Shown in pieces: positions 9,705-19,871 of a stretch of 64,000 bases of DNA. Numbering within the stretch: position 1 is the stretch's first letter; every line of letters starts with the position of its first letter. The position numbers and the translations under genes are program-made. The notes beneath the pieces were generated by a model. The model was not told the origin of the DNA and did not search any database. It saw only the letters and a program-made list of their open reading frames with translations. Source of the DNA: Lepidodermella squamata (taxonomy: Eukaryota; Gastrotricha); NCBI GenBank assembly GCA_047495785.1, contig JBLDXI010000016.1:558001-622000 (forward strand), written 5' to 3'.

Positions 9705-11893
9705 TCAATATTGGAAGTGAAGAATCGTACTGACCGCCATTGATGTTACGAGAAGACAAACGGCGATAGACAATTCCTGAGCCCCACCGCTTGAAGTCAT
9801 GAATCCGATGGCGATCGATGCGATGAATATCGAAATACAAGCAACTAATGACAGCGAGATTCTTCTAACCTCAGGGTATCGTTTCGTGCTTTTTTTACCT
9901 CTGAGTCTGATAGCTGACAAAATTCCAACGAAAAGGAGAGCCAAGTTGTAGATCAGAGCAACGCCGATCCATATGGACCCCCATTTAGAGTAACACGTAG
10001 CAGCAATTGTCTTCAAATAAGCATCGGTAGATTCCTCATATCTGATGTCTCTAACTGACCATAAAATGTAAGGAGGGTCAACAACCGTCCAGATGATATA
10101 AAAGATAATGGCAATAGTTATTACGAATCCTGTTTTGAGGGGAACAAACTTGCGATTGTTCTTCATCTCAAGCGGGCCTTTCCTTGGATTGACTTTGCTT
10201 GAATTGGGGTTGAAAGCTTTTGAAAACTCGAATGCTTCGACGCTCAGAGAAGTGAAAAGTAGCGTGACTCCTGATATGACCAAGAAAAGAGATGCGCCAC
10301 AAATTCCGGTTGATTCATCGCGGCATTTGTTGATATCAAGATTGAAGATGCATCGAGCAAAAAAAAGCTTACTATAAAAATTGACTCTTTTTTGATCAGC
10401 CTGAAACAGAGGAATTTCGCCATCGCGATAAGATGGCAGCCTGACAAAATAGCGAGGATAACGAATCCAACTATCGAGTTTCCAGCTACTACGGCAATTT
10501 CATCAGCGGAATCTTTCGGAACAAACCCAGGAGCGAACGGTTTTATCGATGTGATGGCAAAAGAATTCGTATCGAATAGATTTGTCGAATTCTCTTTCAT
10601 GGTTACAGAATATCTAACAACCTGACCAATTCCGACTTGGTAATTAGTAAGCATTTGAGGTTCGGAGTCGAATTCCATCCTTTTCGAATAAGAAAACTGA
10701 CCAGTTCGCATGTTTCCATATGAAACTTCAGCCATACTTTTGTTTGCGATAGAGCTCACTACAACTGTGTATTTCTTGTAGTCCTTCAGGTTCATTCCCA
10801 TGGATTGGAGCTTGTTTTCAGTTGATTCGAGGGCCCGTACCGCAGCCATAGCTGCATCGTAGCATAAATGGCGATAAGCGTCCCCAGAAAGAGCAGTCCG
10901 GGCCTTCTCCGCCCAAATGCGCTCGAAAGCATTGTAGCTTAGACCCATTTCATTAATTCCATTGTTGGGCAGGATCAGAGGATCAGCAGGTCCTGAAACT
11001 ATAGTTCGAAGCAGTTGTTCAGTATACATCTCCGGCGTACACTTGGGCGGATAGGGTGATGGAAATGACGGGTCGGCATAGGCCAAGCTCGCGATGAAGA
11101 AAAGATATCTGTCGCCTCTCATTCCGAATCTGTGCAATTGGCAAAGGAAGATCGTGATAGACCGCCAATCACCAGCTTCCATGGAAAATACCCTAACAAC
11201 CGCGTCCTTCAGTGTTAGTATGAATTCATCGCTGAATTCGGTCACTGCCTCGAATTTTACAACGTCAAAGCCGTTTCGAACCAAAGCGTAATGAAAGAAG
11301 ATTGCAGACTCTGTGTTAAGCATATTTCCATTTAATATAGTCACAACAGCGATTTTGCGAATATTCGAGAATTTTTTCAAAAAATGAATTCGGGACAGAA
11401 GGCCGAATTCCGCAGGCGATCGGACGCGGTATAAATTTGGAAATAAATCTCGGCGTTGCGTTAGGCCTGGCGATGTGCAGGACGACGCTATTACAACCAT
11501 GTTTAACTGTTTTGCGATCGAGCCTAATGTTCTGCAACCCTCTGTAAAGATCGGTCCTATGACAACAGGGGACGGAAAAAAGTCTTGAACATTTTGCGAC
11601 TCAATGTAATCCCAGTAGAATTGAACGCCCTGCATAGCCGATCCAGCAGTTTTTGCGATTTCATCGCGATGATCGAGTTCAATGTGGTAATCTGGCAAAA
11701 TATCGCTCTTGTTGTTGACCAGCTCAATCGCCAAATCCTCTGCCTGCTGACAGCGAATGAAGTCCACGCCAGGGATGCCTGAATTAACTGGCAACACCGA
11801 CAGCATTCTCAATCGAAATGGCTTGGCAGCCAGGGTGAACTGCTCGAAAGAAAGCAGTAGCTTGAAAACTAGCCAGAAGTTAAGATTCATCAT
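9705..11893 (-). pseudogene. GPCR1: class C (GABA-B-like) receptor with frameshift
   Basis: Frames 11893-10244 and 10283-9705 together cover a full receptor: signal peptide, Venus flytrap ligand domain, then seven membrane segments. They closely match GPCR3. At 10313-10315 this copy has GATTCATCG where GPCR3 has GATTTCATCG. That single-base loss shifts the frame in the second or third membrane segment and leads to a premature stop near residue 549. The C terminus also ends earlier (FQY) than in GPCR3. An acceptor-like CTTATTTAG lies just before the start codon. A 2.2-kb repeat-rich insertion separates the gene from the 5' flank shared with GPCR3. It is a recent pseudogene, or the missing base is an assembly error; a truncated ligand-domain product cannot be excluded. 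Confidence 0.8.
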
Positions 11894-12522
11894 AGCCTAA
11901 ATAAGTACAACAGTAAAATACTTCGTTTTGCCCTGTTTAAAACTTATTTACTAGTATATGGAATGTCAAGCTCTAATTGAATTCTTTGAATTCAATTTAT
12001 AATTTCGTGATATAAGATACAAGTCTGCCGTGATTAGTCCAGATTTTCAGTAGAAAAAGTCAAAATTTTTGAACAAATTCGTTTGACTTGAAGCTCCTAT
12101 TTCCTAAAATTTAGAGGGCTCTCTGCCATCGGCCATTCGAGATGCTCGAGCTATACTCATTTTAACTCGCTGTGTCTTCTGTCCTTTCGCCTGGTTTGAA
12201 CTTTCTCAATTTCTCTTCAGCTGGAAACCGTCGCATGTATTTTCGCTATCGTCAGGTGACAGCCGGTTAATACCGGTCGCGCCTCTCTACCTGCTTTTCG
12301 TTTGCTATTATGCCGTCTGAGGTCAGGTCTCTTATTTCGCCGGAACACTGTCGCCTTTCCCTGAAAGCTTCTCGATGGACTTGCTTATTTACGTTGAGCC
12401 TGGCCGTTTCACTAGGAAATAAAGCAATTCCGAGCAGTGATTTACACCCGACGTATGAGCTAGTTAGAGGGAGATATGAGGGCTTATTAGCAGATTCATC
12501 ATTATTAGCTGTTATGAGAATG

Positions 12523-12938
12523 AAAACGAAGCTGTTTAGCGGTCTCCGTCAAATTAAGTCATGTTTTGCATGTAAATTGCTGACTTCAGCTTCGAGCTAA
12601 TTAGCTACCTTTTTTCCTAGTGAATCCCTTCAATTCTTCAATTTCCCCGACACAGTCTCGAATTCTTCAATTTCGAGGCAGCAGCAGGAGCGATAGAACT
12701 GGATGGCAACAAACGCCTACCTTCAGCAGGGCACGCATAATTGTCCGAATCCCGCTGCTAACACATTTTCAAGACGATCGACGGAACGACGCTCTGGAAA
12801 AATAAAGACGTACGTCAAGCTGAGACCGGGCTCAAATTCACTAGGAAAAAAGGTAGCTAATTAGCTTGAAACTGAAGTCATTGATTTGTATGCAAAACAT
12901 GACTTAATTTGACGGAGACCGCTAAACAGCTTCGTTTT
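12523..12938. repeat. Foldback repeat A
   Basis: The arms at 12523-12624 and 12837-12938 are about 102 bases each. They contain AAAACGAAGCTGTTTAGCGG and AGCTAATTAGCTACCTTTTT with a few mismatches. The spacer is about 210 bases. It directly abuts foldback repeat B. Confidence 0.8.
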
Positions 12939-13528
12939 GCCCGTCCGGATGCCATGTATTGACATAGATTCAGGTCAATCCAACACCGTGCACCGTCCAT
13001 CACTGTGATTGATGGATGCTGGACAGAATGGTGCTGATGCAAAGTTCAGCTTGAACCGAAACGGGGAAGCCCCTTAAGGAAGAAGAAATTCTGCTAGAAA
13101 ACTCCGAACAGTCTCGGCAAACAAACAGCAAGGAACCGACTTAAAGAACTGACCCTGCCGAACAAGCGGGGCTCAAATTATCAGAACTCCATATATCAGT
13201 GAGATATCTGAGAGATCATGCTTTTCTTTGCTTACGAAAAGCAGTGAAAATCACGACCATGGGGAAAATACAATCCCAGCATCGGTCACGTTAAGTATAT
13301 CGTCTCTCTTGATGACGTATCATTCATCGATCGGGGAATCTTTCTTTGCCGAGACTGTTCGGAGTTTTCTAGCAGAATTTCTTCTTCCTTAAGGGGCTTC
13401 CCCGTTTCGGTTCAAGCTGAACTTTGCATCAGCACCATTCTGTCCAGCATCCATCAATCACAGTGATGGACGGTGCACGGTGTTAGATTGACCTGAATCT
13501 ATGTCAATACATGGCATCCGGACGGGCA
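12938..13528. repeat. Foldback repeat B with near-perfect arms
   Basis: The arms at 12938-13121 and 13345-13528 are about 184 bases each and almost identical in inverted orientation. The ends read TGCCCGTCCGGATGCCATG. The 223-base loop has no gene. Such high arm identity suggests recent origin or correction between arms. Confidence 0.85.
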
Positions 13529-14187
13529 TTAGGACAGTTAGGACAGTGCCATGCAGCAAATATCATAAAGCCTCGCAAATTTCCTTGAGAAAAGGCGACG
13601 CGTGGATTCAAACATCAGGCAGCCACTACTTAACTACGCCATGCTCGCCGCGATATTTAAGCTATCAGGATTCAGTATTTTTGCCAATTGGGATTTTGGC
13701 CTCAAACCGCGCCATTTCGCTCGACTTCGCGCGGCATTTTAGGGCGAACCGAGAATCGTCAGCGGGTGAATCGCATAGCGGCTGATAGCCGTTGAAATTC
13801 CGAGTATCTGGCGATGGCTGGATAGATCCAGGATAGGTCAGCTGGATGGAGGTGCTGGATGAAATTTCTTTTTATTAACATCCAGCACAAGCTGTGCCGG
13901 ATGTTATCTAGCGCTGTCCAGCACTGTGCAACACTCATCCTGCACCATTCTAGCGAGAAAGCTAACAAGTACACTTTCTCGGAGAAATAACAGCAAATAT
14001 CAAGGATTTAAGGAAGTAGCGGTTCCCCTACTTGGTATGAAAAGTTGGGTAGAAAGCTTATGGGATGAAAACAGCACTTACTCCGAAGATAACCAGTTAC
14101 GTAATCCAAGAAGGCTGAAGCTCACATTGCACAATACTTGATATTTACTGACTCCAGCACACTAACCAATAGAAATTTTTTTATATG

Positions 14188-14510
14188 CAGTGGAATATAG
14201 ACGCCTACTGTCAGTGGCTAATTAATACGGTAGTCGTTTAATGAGATCGGTAAGCAAAGCCGTGGGCGCCGTTCGACCACGTCGCATTGATCTACAGCCG
14301 GTTATTGGCGTCATTGAAACCTCAACGTCTTTAACAACATTCCTTAGGCGTAATTGGATGTCGCCGCAATCGCTAGGATCATTGCGAGGTCACGCATCCT
14401 TCCCGCAGTAAACCTCATCACGGAATTGGAACACAGCATAGCGTGTTTAACGCGGCATAGTCTATGGCAAGCCATCCGTCAGTGGTCTGTTGTTACATTC
14501 CACAGCTGAA
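14188..14510. repeat. Repeat R2 copy 1 (displaced 5' flank of GPCR1)
   Basis: This block matches 22216-22530, which is the immediate 5' flank of GPCR3. Shared strings include GTGGGCGCCGTTC and CCTTAGGCGTAATTGGATGT. In GPCR3 the block starts about 65 bases before the start codon on the minus strand; here it is about 2.3 kb from GPCR1. It may contain promoter elements, but no specific site was identified. Confidence 0.7.
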
Positions 14511-14548
14511 GGTCTTCCAAAAATTGACTGGTGAAAGCCATGTACTAC

Positions 14549-14660
14549 CGAGGGAGCGATCTTGGATTCCGGAGCTGCCTGGGGTTGAACAAATATTTTG
14601 CTGTATTTGCCAAATTGACTAGTCATTGATCTGAAAAGCGAGAAAGTTTAGAAAGTTTTC
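14549..14660 (+). repeat. Interspersed repeat R1, copy 2
   Basis: Carries GATCTTGGATTCCGGAGCTG followed by TTTGCTGTATTTGCCAAATT and a GAAAG-rich end, matching the copies at 2275 and 33452. Confidence 0.55.
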
Positions 14661-15298
14661 TACAAAAAAACGCTCATAAATCATAAACTCTTAAACCGCT
14701 AAAAATTACCGAAACAGTGCTAGAAATTATCATTTTGTTGTATGGCCCGGCTGGGCATGATCGCCCCATCACCCCTGAAAGTCGGGATGAAAGTTCGGTT
14801 ACAATCTGGACTACCCGGCGGCTTTGTAAAATCGCATTTTGTAAATTTACTAGACCCCTTTGCAACCATATACACAGAATATCGCACTGATACCAAGCGA
14901 GGGTCAGGCTGAGGGCTCTGGAAGGCGAAACAGAGGTTGGTTAATTAAACGGTATGATTACATATTATTATTTCGGGCTGACTCGGGAGGGGCTCAGAAG
15001 GGAGAGGATCATGAGGGGACTTAAGGGAATACAGGAAACCGCACCGGCTCATACATTAGTTTTTAGGGAAAAAATCGGAGAAAAGGCGGCAGGGCTAAAC
15101 CGGGGCACTGACGCAGTTTCGTAAGTGCCAAGCTGGACAGTACTTTCAGCATTTATGGGCCAAAGGGGTTGGGTTGGAAACTTTCAACGTATGATATGTA
15201 CCACTTCATACCGTTATTTGCGATGAGACATCGTTGAATGATCATCGGCTCATCGGTACACATTTATTAACGAACATGAACCAGAAGGAACAAGTGCG
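14661..15298. other. No gene recognised
   Basis: Sequence 3' of GPCR2. No domain-bearing frame, transposon end or RNA gene was seen. Confidence 0.4.
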
Positions 15299-17728
15299 TT
15301 ATAAAGCCAGCGGCCATCGTGGACGTGAACTAACGCGGCTTTGTCTAGAAAATGCGGTTTCGTTGTAATCAGAAGGATGATCAAATCTATGGCGCTGAAT
15401 TCCAACTATAGGCGCAACACTCGAGGGATTTCGAAGGATTTGTATAAACGGAAGGTACCAGGAAAGCGTTGAAATGATCGAATGAGCCGTGACTAGAAAT
15501 ACAACTGCTATCCTCTGATTTTTCAGTGCAAGGCTTGAATTCATATTCTGCTGTAGAGCAGTCAAAATTATGACCCCTCCAAGGAGGAGTAAAGCCGAGT
15601 TTGTAATTCCAATTGCCATCCAGCTGAACTCGCAGCATACATTGTTATTCTTTAATATCCGAATATCGTATGTGAGGAAAAGCCCAAACATCACGAAGAG
15701 GGCTTGAAAAGCGGCCAGACCAAACAGCCATGATGATTGATATTTCGACACGCAAAGATGGTACATCCAAACTGTGTTGGTGTCCTTGATCTCATCGTAA
15801 ATTTCAATCTTGGAATCTGCATCTGGCCACAGAGCTTCCTTACAGGTGAACTGATCATTCTCATTTGAGGAAGACAGCCAAACGACTAGAATAGCTATGT
15901 CAGCTGTTGTTACGGCCATTAAAAGTACAAATGATCTTTTCAGGAGGATCCTATCGAAAACGGGAGTGAAGGCGGTGACTGACACCCCAACTTTATCCAC
16001 GCAGCTGTATTCGTTCCATTTCGGATGCTTCTTCCACATTTTGTAGACCAATGCACGGGAAACCATTGAGCCATTTGCCAACAGCAAGCCCACAACCAAT
16101 GTCACGAATCGTGCAATCCATAAAGTTATAGGAGACGAAACTTGGTTATTGTCCTGGATTGAGAATAAAATGGCTGAGAGACTCATTAAAACCGCGCCTA
16201 GGCTTCCAATGGCTTTGAATGTGAAATCCTTCATTTCTTGCTTTTTGTACAGCGTTAGCGAAAGACAGGCTGCGATACTCAAGATTTCGATCGCAGCGCA
16301 TAGAATTGCTAAAAGCATCACGTATATTGGAACGTCTTCAATCAAGATCACAAGTTTAACTCGATCTTTTGGAGGTTTGCTATCAAAGGTATTCCAGGGC
16401 AGTTCAGGGACAAGTTTCTCCAATACAAAATCCGATACTTTACGGCCTTGACTTCCTTCAATCTGCTTGAAAACTCCTAGGGTCAATCGTTTCGTCGGTT
16501 CGACGTAGCGGACAGTTGCTAAAGAGTCTGTGGCGATTTCCCCTGTAATGTTGCTATACTTGATTCGACCTATCCGCATGCTGGGTACATCGCTCTCGAT
16601 CATCGATTGATTAGCGAGCTTCGAGAACAGGGAAGGGAAATTGCTGTAGTCTCTCAGGGTTAAATTCATTAGGTTCAACTTTCTCTCTGTAGCATCTAGC
16701 GCTCTGAAAACGACCATTACAGATTCGTAGCATAAGTAGCGATAGTTATAGTCCAAACTTCGGCCGAATTTCGTGAGTGAGTCCAGAGTATTCTCAAATT
16801 CGATAGATTCAGATGTTGGGTTGATTGGGGCAGGAAGTGGGACCACTGAGAACGTTTGCTGGATCTGCTCAGTCAACATAGCTCGACTACAACCTGGCGC
16901 TACTGTCGCTGCTAAACTCACTGGGTTGATTTCTTGATTGCTCATGAAATGGTACCTCGGCCCTCGAATTCCGACGCGATGAGCCAGGCACATGAATTGA
17001 AAATACACTGGCAAGGTCCCTATCCATACCACAATAACTCTTGCGTCACTTTTCTTGAGAGGTATCAACTCTGCCGGGTCTTTCAATTCGTTTACTCCGT
17101 AATACCATGCGACAGTTAAATTGTTCTGAAGAGCCAGGTTGTAGGTTTGATCTGCAGGAATAAAATTCGCTGGATTCCCTAAGAAGTAGACTATTGCGAT
17201 ACGTTGCCACTGTCCGAAGTACTTGATAATATGGATAAAGTTGTAAGCATACCAAGTCGCAGTTACAACTGATAGATAGAGGTTAGGGTACCTGTTACGG
17301 TCATTCAAAATCGCGGCTGAACATTTGCTTGCGATTCCTACAGCGCCAATATGGTGTAGAATCGTTCCAATCGGTTGACATCCAGCTGAGAAGTAGCCAG
17401 CAATCATTATGGGAGATAGAGAGGTGTTTCTCTCCGTGGGTTGGGAGTTGAAGAAATTGAGTACGTGACCAGTAGACTTACTTCCAACTGATCCCTCATC
17501 CCTGAAGTCTGGCTCAAGGTAGTACCCTGGTAAGATCTTGTCATCCTTATTAGCTCTGTCAAAAGCTAACTGCGAAGCGACTTTGCACTCAAGACCAGTT
17601 GCAGGCTCATTGCCAGTGAAAGGCATCTGAGTCAACACTCTCAGCCTCCAATTTTCGTTGCTTTTCGCCTCCAGAGCAGTTGTGGTGAATGTGAGGTAAA
17701 GCATGACTGCTCGGATAAAATGATTCAT
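15299..17728 (-). CDS. GPCR2: divergent class C (GABA-B-like) receptor
   Basis: A single uninterrupted frame of 809 residues. The N terminus is a signal peptide (about residues 1-21). Residues of about 27-440 resemble a Venus flytrap ligand domain, with landmarks GYYLEPDFRDEG, AGYFSAGCQPIG and RYLCYES. There is no cysteine-rich linker, and seven membrane segments follow from about residue 475. This is the GABA-B-like layout of class C receptors. It is clearly homologous to the five neighbouring receptors but far more diverged, with a longer extracellular loop before the fifth membrane segment. A relic of a similar gene lies at 9.3 kb. The ligand cannot be read from the sequence. Confidence 0.85.
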   Translation of the reverse strand: MNHFIRAVMLYLTFTTTALEAKSNENWRLRVLTQMPFTGNEPATGLECKVASQLAFDRANKDDKILPGYYLEPDFRDEGSVGSKSTGHVLNFFNSQPTERNTSLSPIMIAGYFSAGCQPIGTILHHIGAVGIASKCSAAILNDRNRYPNLYLSVVTATWYAYNFIHIIKYFGQWQRIAIVYFLGNPANFIPADQTYNLALQNNLTVAWYYGVNELKDPAELIPLKKSDARVIVVWIGTLPVYFQFMCLAHRVGIRGPRYHFMSNQEINPVSLAATVAPGCSRAMLTEQIQQTFSVVPLPAPINPTSESIEFENTLDSLTKFGRSLDYNYRYLCYESVMVVFRALDATERKLNLMNLTLRDYSNFPSLFSKLANQSMIESDVPSMRIGRIKYSNITGEIATDSLATVRYVEPTKRLTLGVFKQIEGSQGRKVSDFVLEKLVPELPWNTFDSKPPKDRVKLVILIEDVPIYVMLLAILCAAIEILSIAACLSLTLYKKQEMKDFTFKAIGSLGAVLMSLSAILFSIQDNNQVSSPITLWIARFVTLVVGLLLANGSMVSRALVYKMWKKHPKWNEYSCVDKVGVSVTAFTPVFDRILLKRSFVLLMAVTTADIAILVVWLSSSNENDQFTCKEALWPDADSKIEIYDEIKDTNTVWMYHLCVSKYQSSWLFGLAAFQALFVMFGLFLTYDIRILKNNNVCCEFSWMAIGITNSALLLLGGVIILTALQQNMNSSLALKNQRIAVVFLVTAHSIISTLSWYLPFIQILRNPSSVAPIVGIQRHRFDHPSDYNETAFSRQSRVSSRPRWPLAL

Positions 17729-18673
17729 ATTATATTTCAGTTGTTCAAGAATGAAGCGGATTCTAAGTTATATCACTTGTTATATCGTTATCCAACTCTG
17801 GTGACTTCGGTATCTTCAACGCATGCGAATGAAAATTGTTTTTTTAGCTGACAGCTAACGATACTATTCACTAATATGTTTGCGGCATTCATGATTTGTC
17901 GTGCTCCACGCGTTTCAGGACTGCGCTTGCATTGACATTAGTGGCATGGGGTATGCTAATTTAGCTAATTATTAGTATGCGTTACGCGTGCGTATTTTCG
18001 CATCCGCGGAAGAGCTTTTATACAAATGAAGCTTTAGTTTCGAAGTCAATATAGTTTATCCAGAGGAACCTTGCATATTTACATATTTAACTACGGAGAA
18101 GATTGAAAGATTGAAATTTAAGATAATTAAATGAGAGCAGCTAGCAGCTAGCAGTGAAAGACGGTGCGATAAATCAGGAGGATACGTCGGTGATGTCAAG
18201 GATGATGACAGGTAAATACTAACTCCACTCTTCACACAGAGGCAGACCAAAGCGAACGGCGTTTTACCAGCCTATGTTTTACACCTTGATTGGCTCCAAG
18301 CCTCATAGTTGGCAAAACAATTCTATGCAGGGAGCGTCGGCTTCAGCAGGCGTCGGAATACTATCTCGCCTGATCATTTCGTTACGAAATCAAGTACGTA
18401 AATCAATATTAGAATATTAGATATTAGAACTCAATATTAGAAGCTTCCAGGCATTACGGTTAGACATCCGGAGAGATTATCAATAACCAATAATCAATCC
18501 AGATCATTCTGTCGGAAGAAAACAGCGTTCCCCTATAATAATTAGAACGAAAAGGAGCAGCTGTAGACTGTAGATATCTGGTTCAGATTTTATTTCAATC
18601 AATCATTCGACGGGCAAGCAACAAATCTCTCCTCCGCCAATGTCCTGAGCAGCAGTGCGGCGCCTGAGCTGCT
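17729..18673. other. No gene recognised
   Basis: 5' flank of GPCR2 and 3' flank of PAN2. It contains short GCTAGCAGCTAGCAG-like direct repeats near 18137 and several ATTAGAATATTAG words near 18410. No gene was seen. Confidence 0.4.
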
Positions 18674-19026
18674 TCAGTATCTCACGCGGAACTTCTTGTT
18701 ATTATTGACTGATGCCATCATGGTCTGCATCGGCCCTGTGCATCTGTCATACAAAATGCACTCGTTTCCATCCCGATAGTTGAACGAATACGCAAGGCAA
18801 TTGCTGACAGACCAACAACGATCTTGACATTGCAGCACGGGGACACCGGAGTATTTCTTAAGAACCTGCGCTCCCTTTTCACAGTTCTGGTCTGTGCCTC
18901 AGTATCCTGTGGAACGAAGCATTATCAACATCAAACTCCACTTCAAACGGAAAGAAGAAACATACCAGTAAAAGATGAAGCAAGAGCGATGAACATTGCG
19001 AAGACCAGTGCAGCTTTGACGAACAT
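18674..19026 (-). CDS. Small secreted PAN/Apple-like protein (PAN2), two exons
   Basis: Exon 1 is 18966-19026 and exon 2 is 18674-18897, phase 1, giving 94 residues, the same length as PAN1. The signal peptide begins MFVKAALVFAMFIALASS. The mature part has six cysteines in motifs NCEKG, LQCQDRCW, NCLAYSF, ECILYDRC. The intron starts with a normal GT donor (GTATGT), unlike the GC donors of PAN1 and PAN3. I chose the acceptor ACTGAG because the earlier CACAG acceptor gives an immediate stop. The gene lies in the receptor array between GPCR2 and GPCR3. Its role is unknown; secretion is likely. Confidence 0.65.
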
Positions 19027-19871
19027 TCTGAATAGTTTGGCTGAAAATGAATTAATTAAATAATTACTTCGAAAATGAAAGAAAGCTAAATGACTGAGCT
19101 TGGTGTGTGTTATGTGAAGCCGAGTCGAATACACCCAGCGGAGCAGCTGGAATCATCAATACGCCCAGTGATCACAAGATGCACTAACGCCAATGCTCAA
19201 CGCGGTGGAATTTTAACGCTGTCGGCAATGCGCTGTATATCATATTCTCCTGTCTAACATATCCAACTAGCCGTTTAAATAAATATTTCAAAATATTATG
19301 GCTAACTTGTTTTGCATGATATCAAGTCGCCACCGCGCCGATCGTTTCAGCTGCTTTTTGGTATAGATGAAAGATGAATAATGCGTCAAAATCGAGTACA
19401 TATCTTAGTTTGGACGATAACTTAATGTACTCGGTGTACTGTCGAACTTTTTCGGAAATGCGAGTTCTTCCGAAGTTCTTCTTTCTTCAGGAGTTGGGCA
19501 GTTATTACATGTGCAAGCCACTTCAGGTGTCATTGAAGATGTGCGCAAGTAAATCCATCGAAATGCTTTCAGCTTTCAGGCGACGGGTCGATGCTAAGGA
19601 TTTCCTGTTGTTAGGAATGCAAGATGACGCACGCGTGAATGATCAATATTACCTCGATAGATTAACAAATTAAATTTTCCTGATGTTAAACAAATTATTT
19701 CAGATCATCAGTCATTAGAATACAACAATATATTAGAATTCAGCCGTAAATATTGTAAAATGTATACTTCGCTCTTCAAAAACAATTTTATAAAATGGTT
19801 CAACGTTCAACGTACGAGAATTTCCTGGTTTGTAATAGTCGCTGAGTAACTATCATTATCGTGACAAACAT
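19027..19871. other. Gap with one doubtful plus-strand frame
   Basis: The plus strand holds a 99-codon frame at 19374-19673 with no domain, signal peptide or splice evidence. I do not call it as a gene. Nothing else was identified. Confidence 0.35.

Larger units (their letters stand above)
11922..14163. mobile_element. 2.2-kb repeat-rich insertion in the 5' flank of GPCR1
   Basis: Alignment with the 5' flank of GPCR3 is continuous up to about 11922 (AAATACTT) and resumes at about 14163 (ACCAATAGAAA). The intervening 2.2 kb contains two adjacent foldback repeats and TGCTGGAT-rich sequence. It is absent from the corresponding place near 22170. No coding frame is convincing. Insertion ends and target duplication were not resolved. 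Confidence 0.6.

Noticed and set aside
19374-19673. 99-codon plus-strand frame
   Set aside because: No domain, signal peptide, paralogue or splice support.
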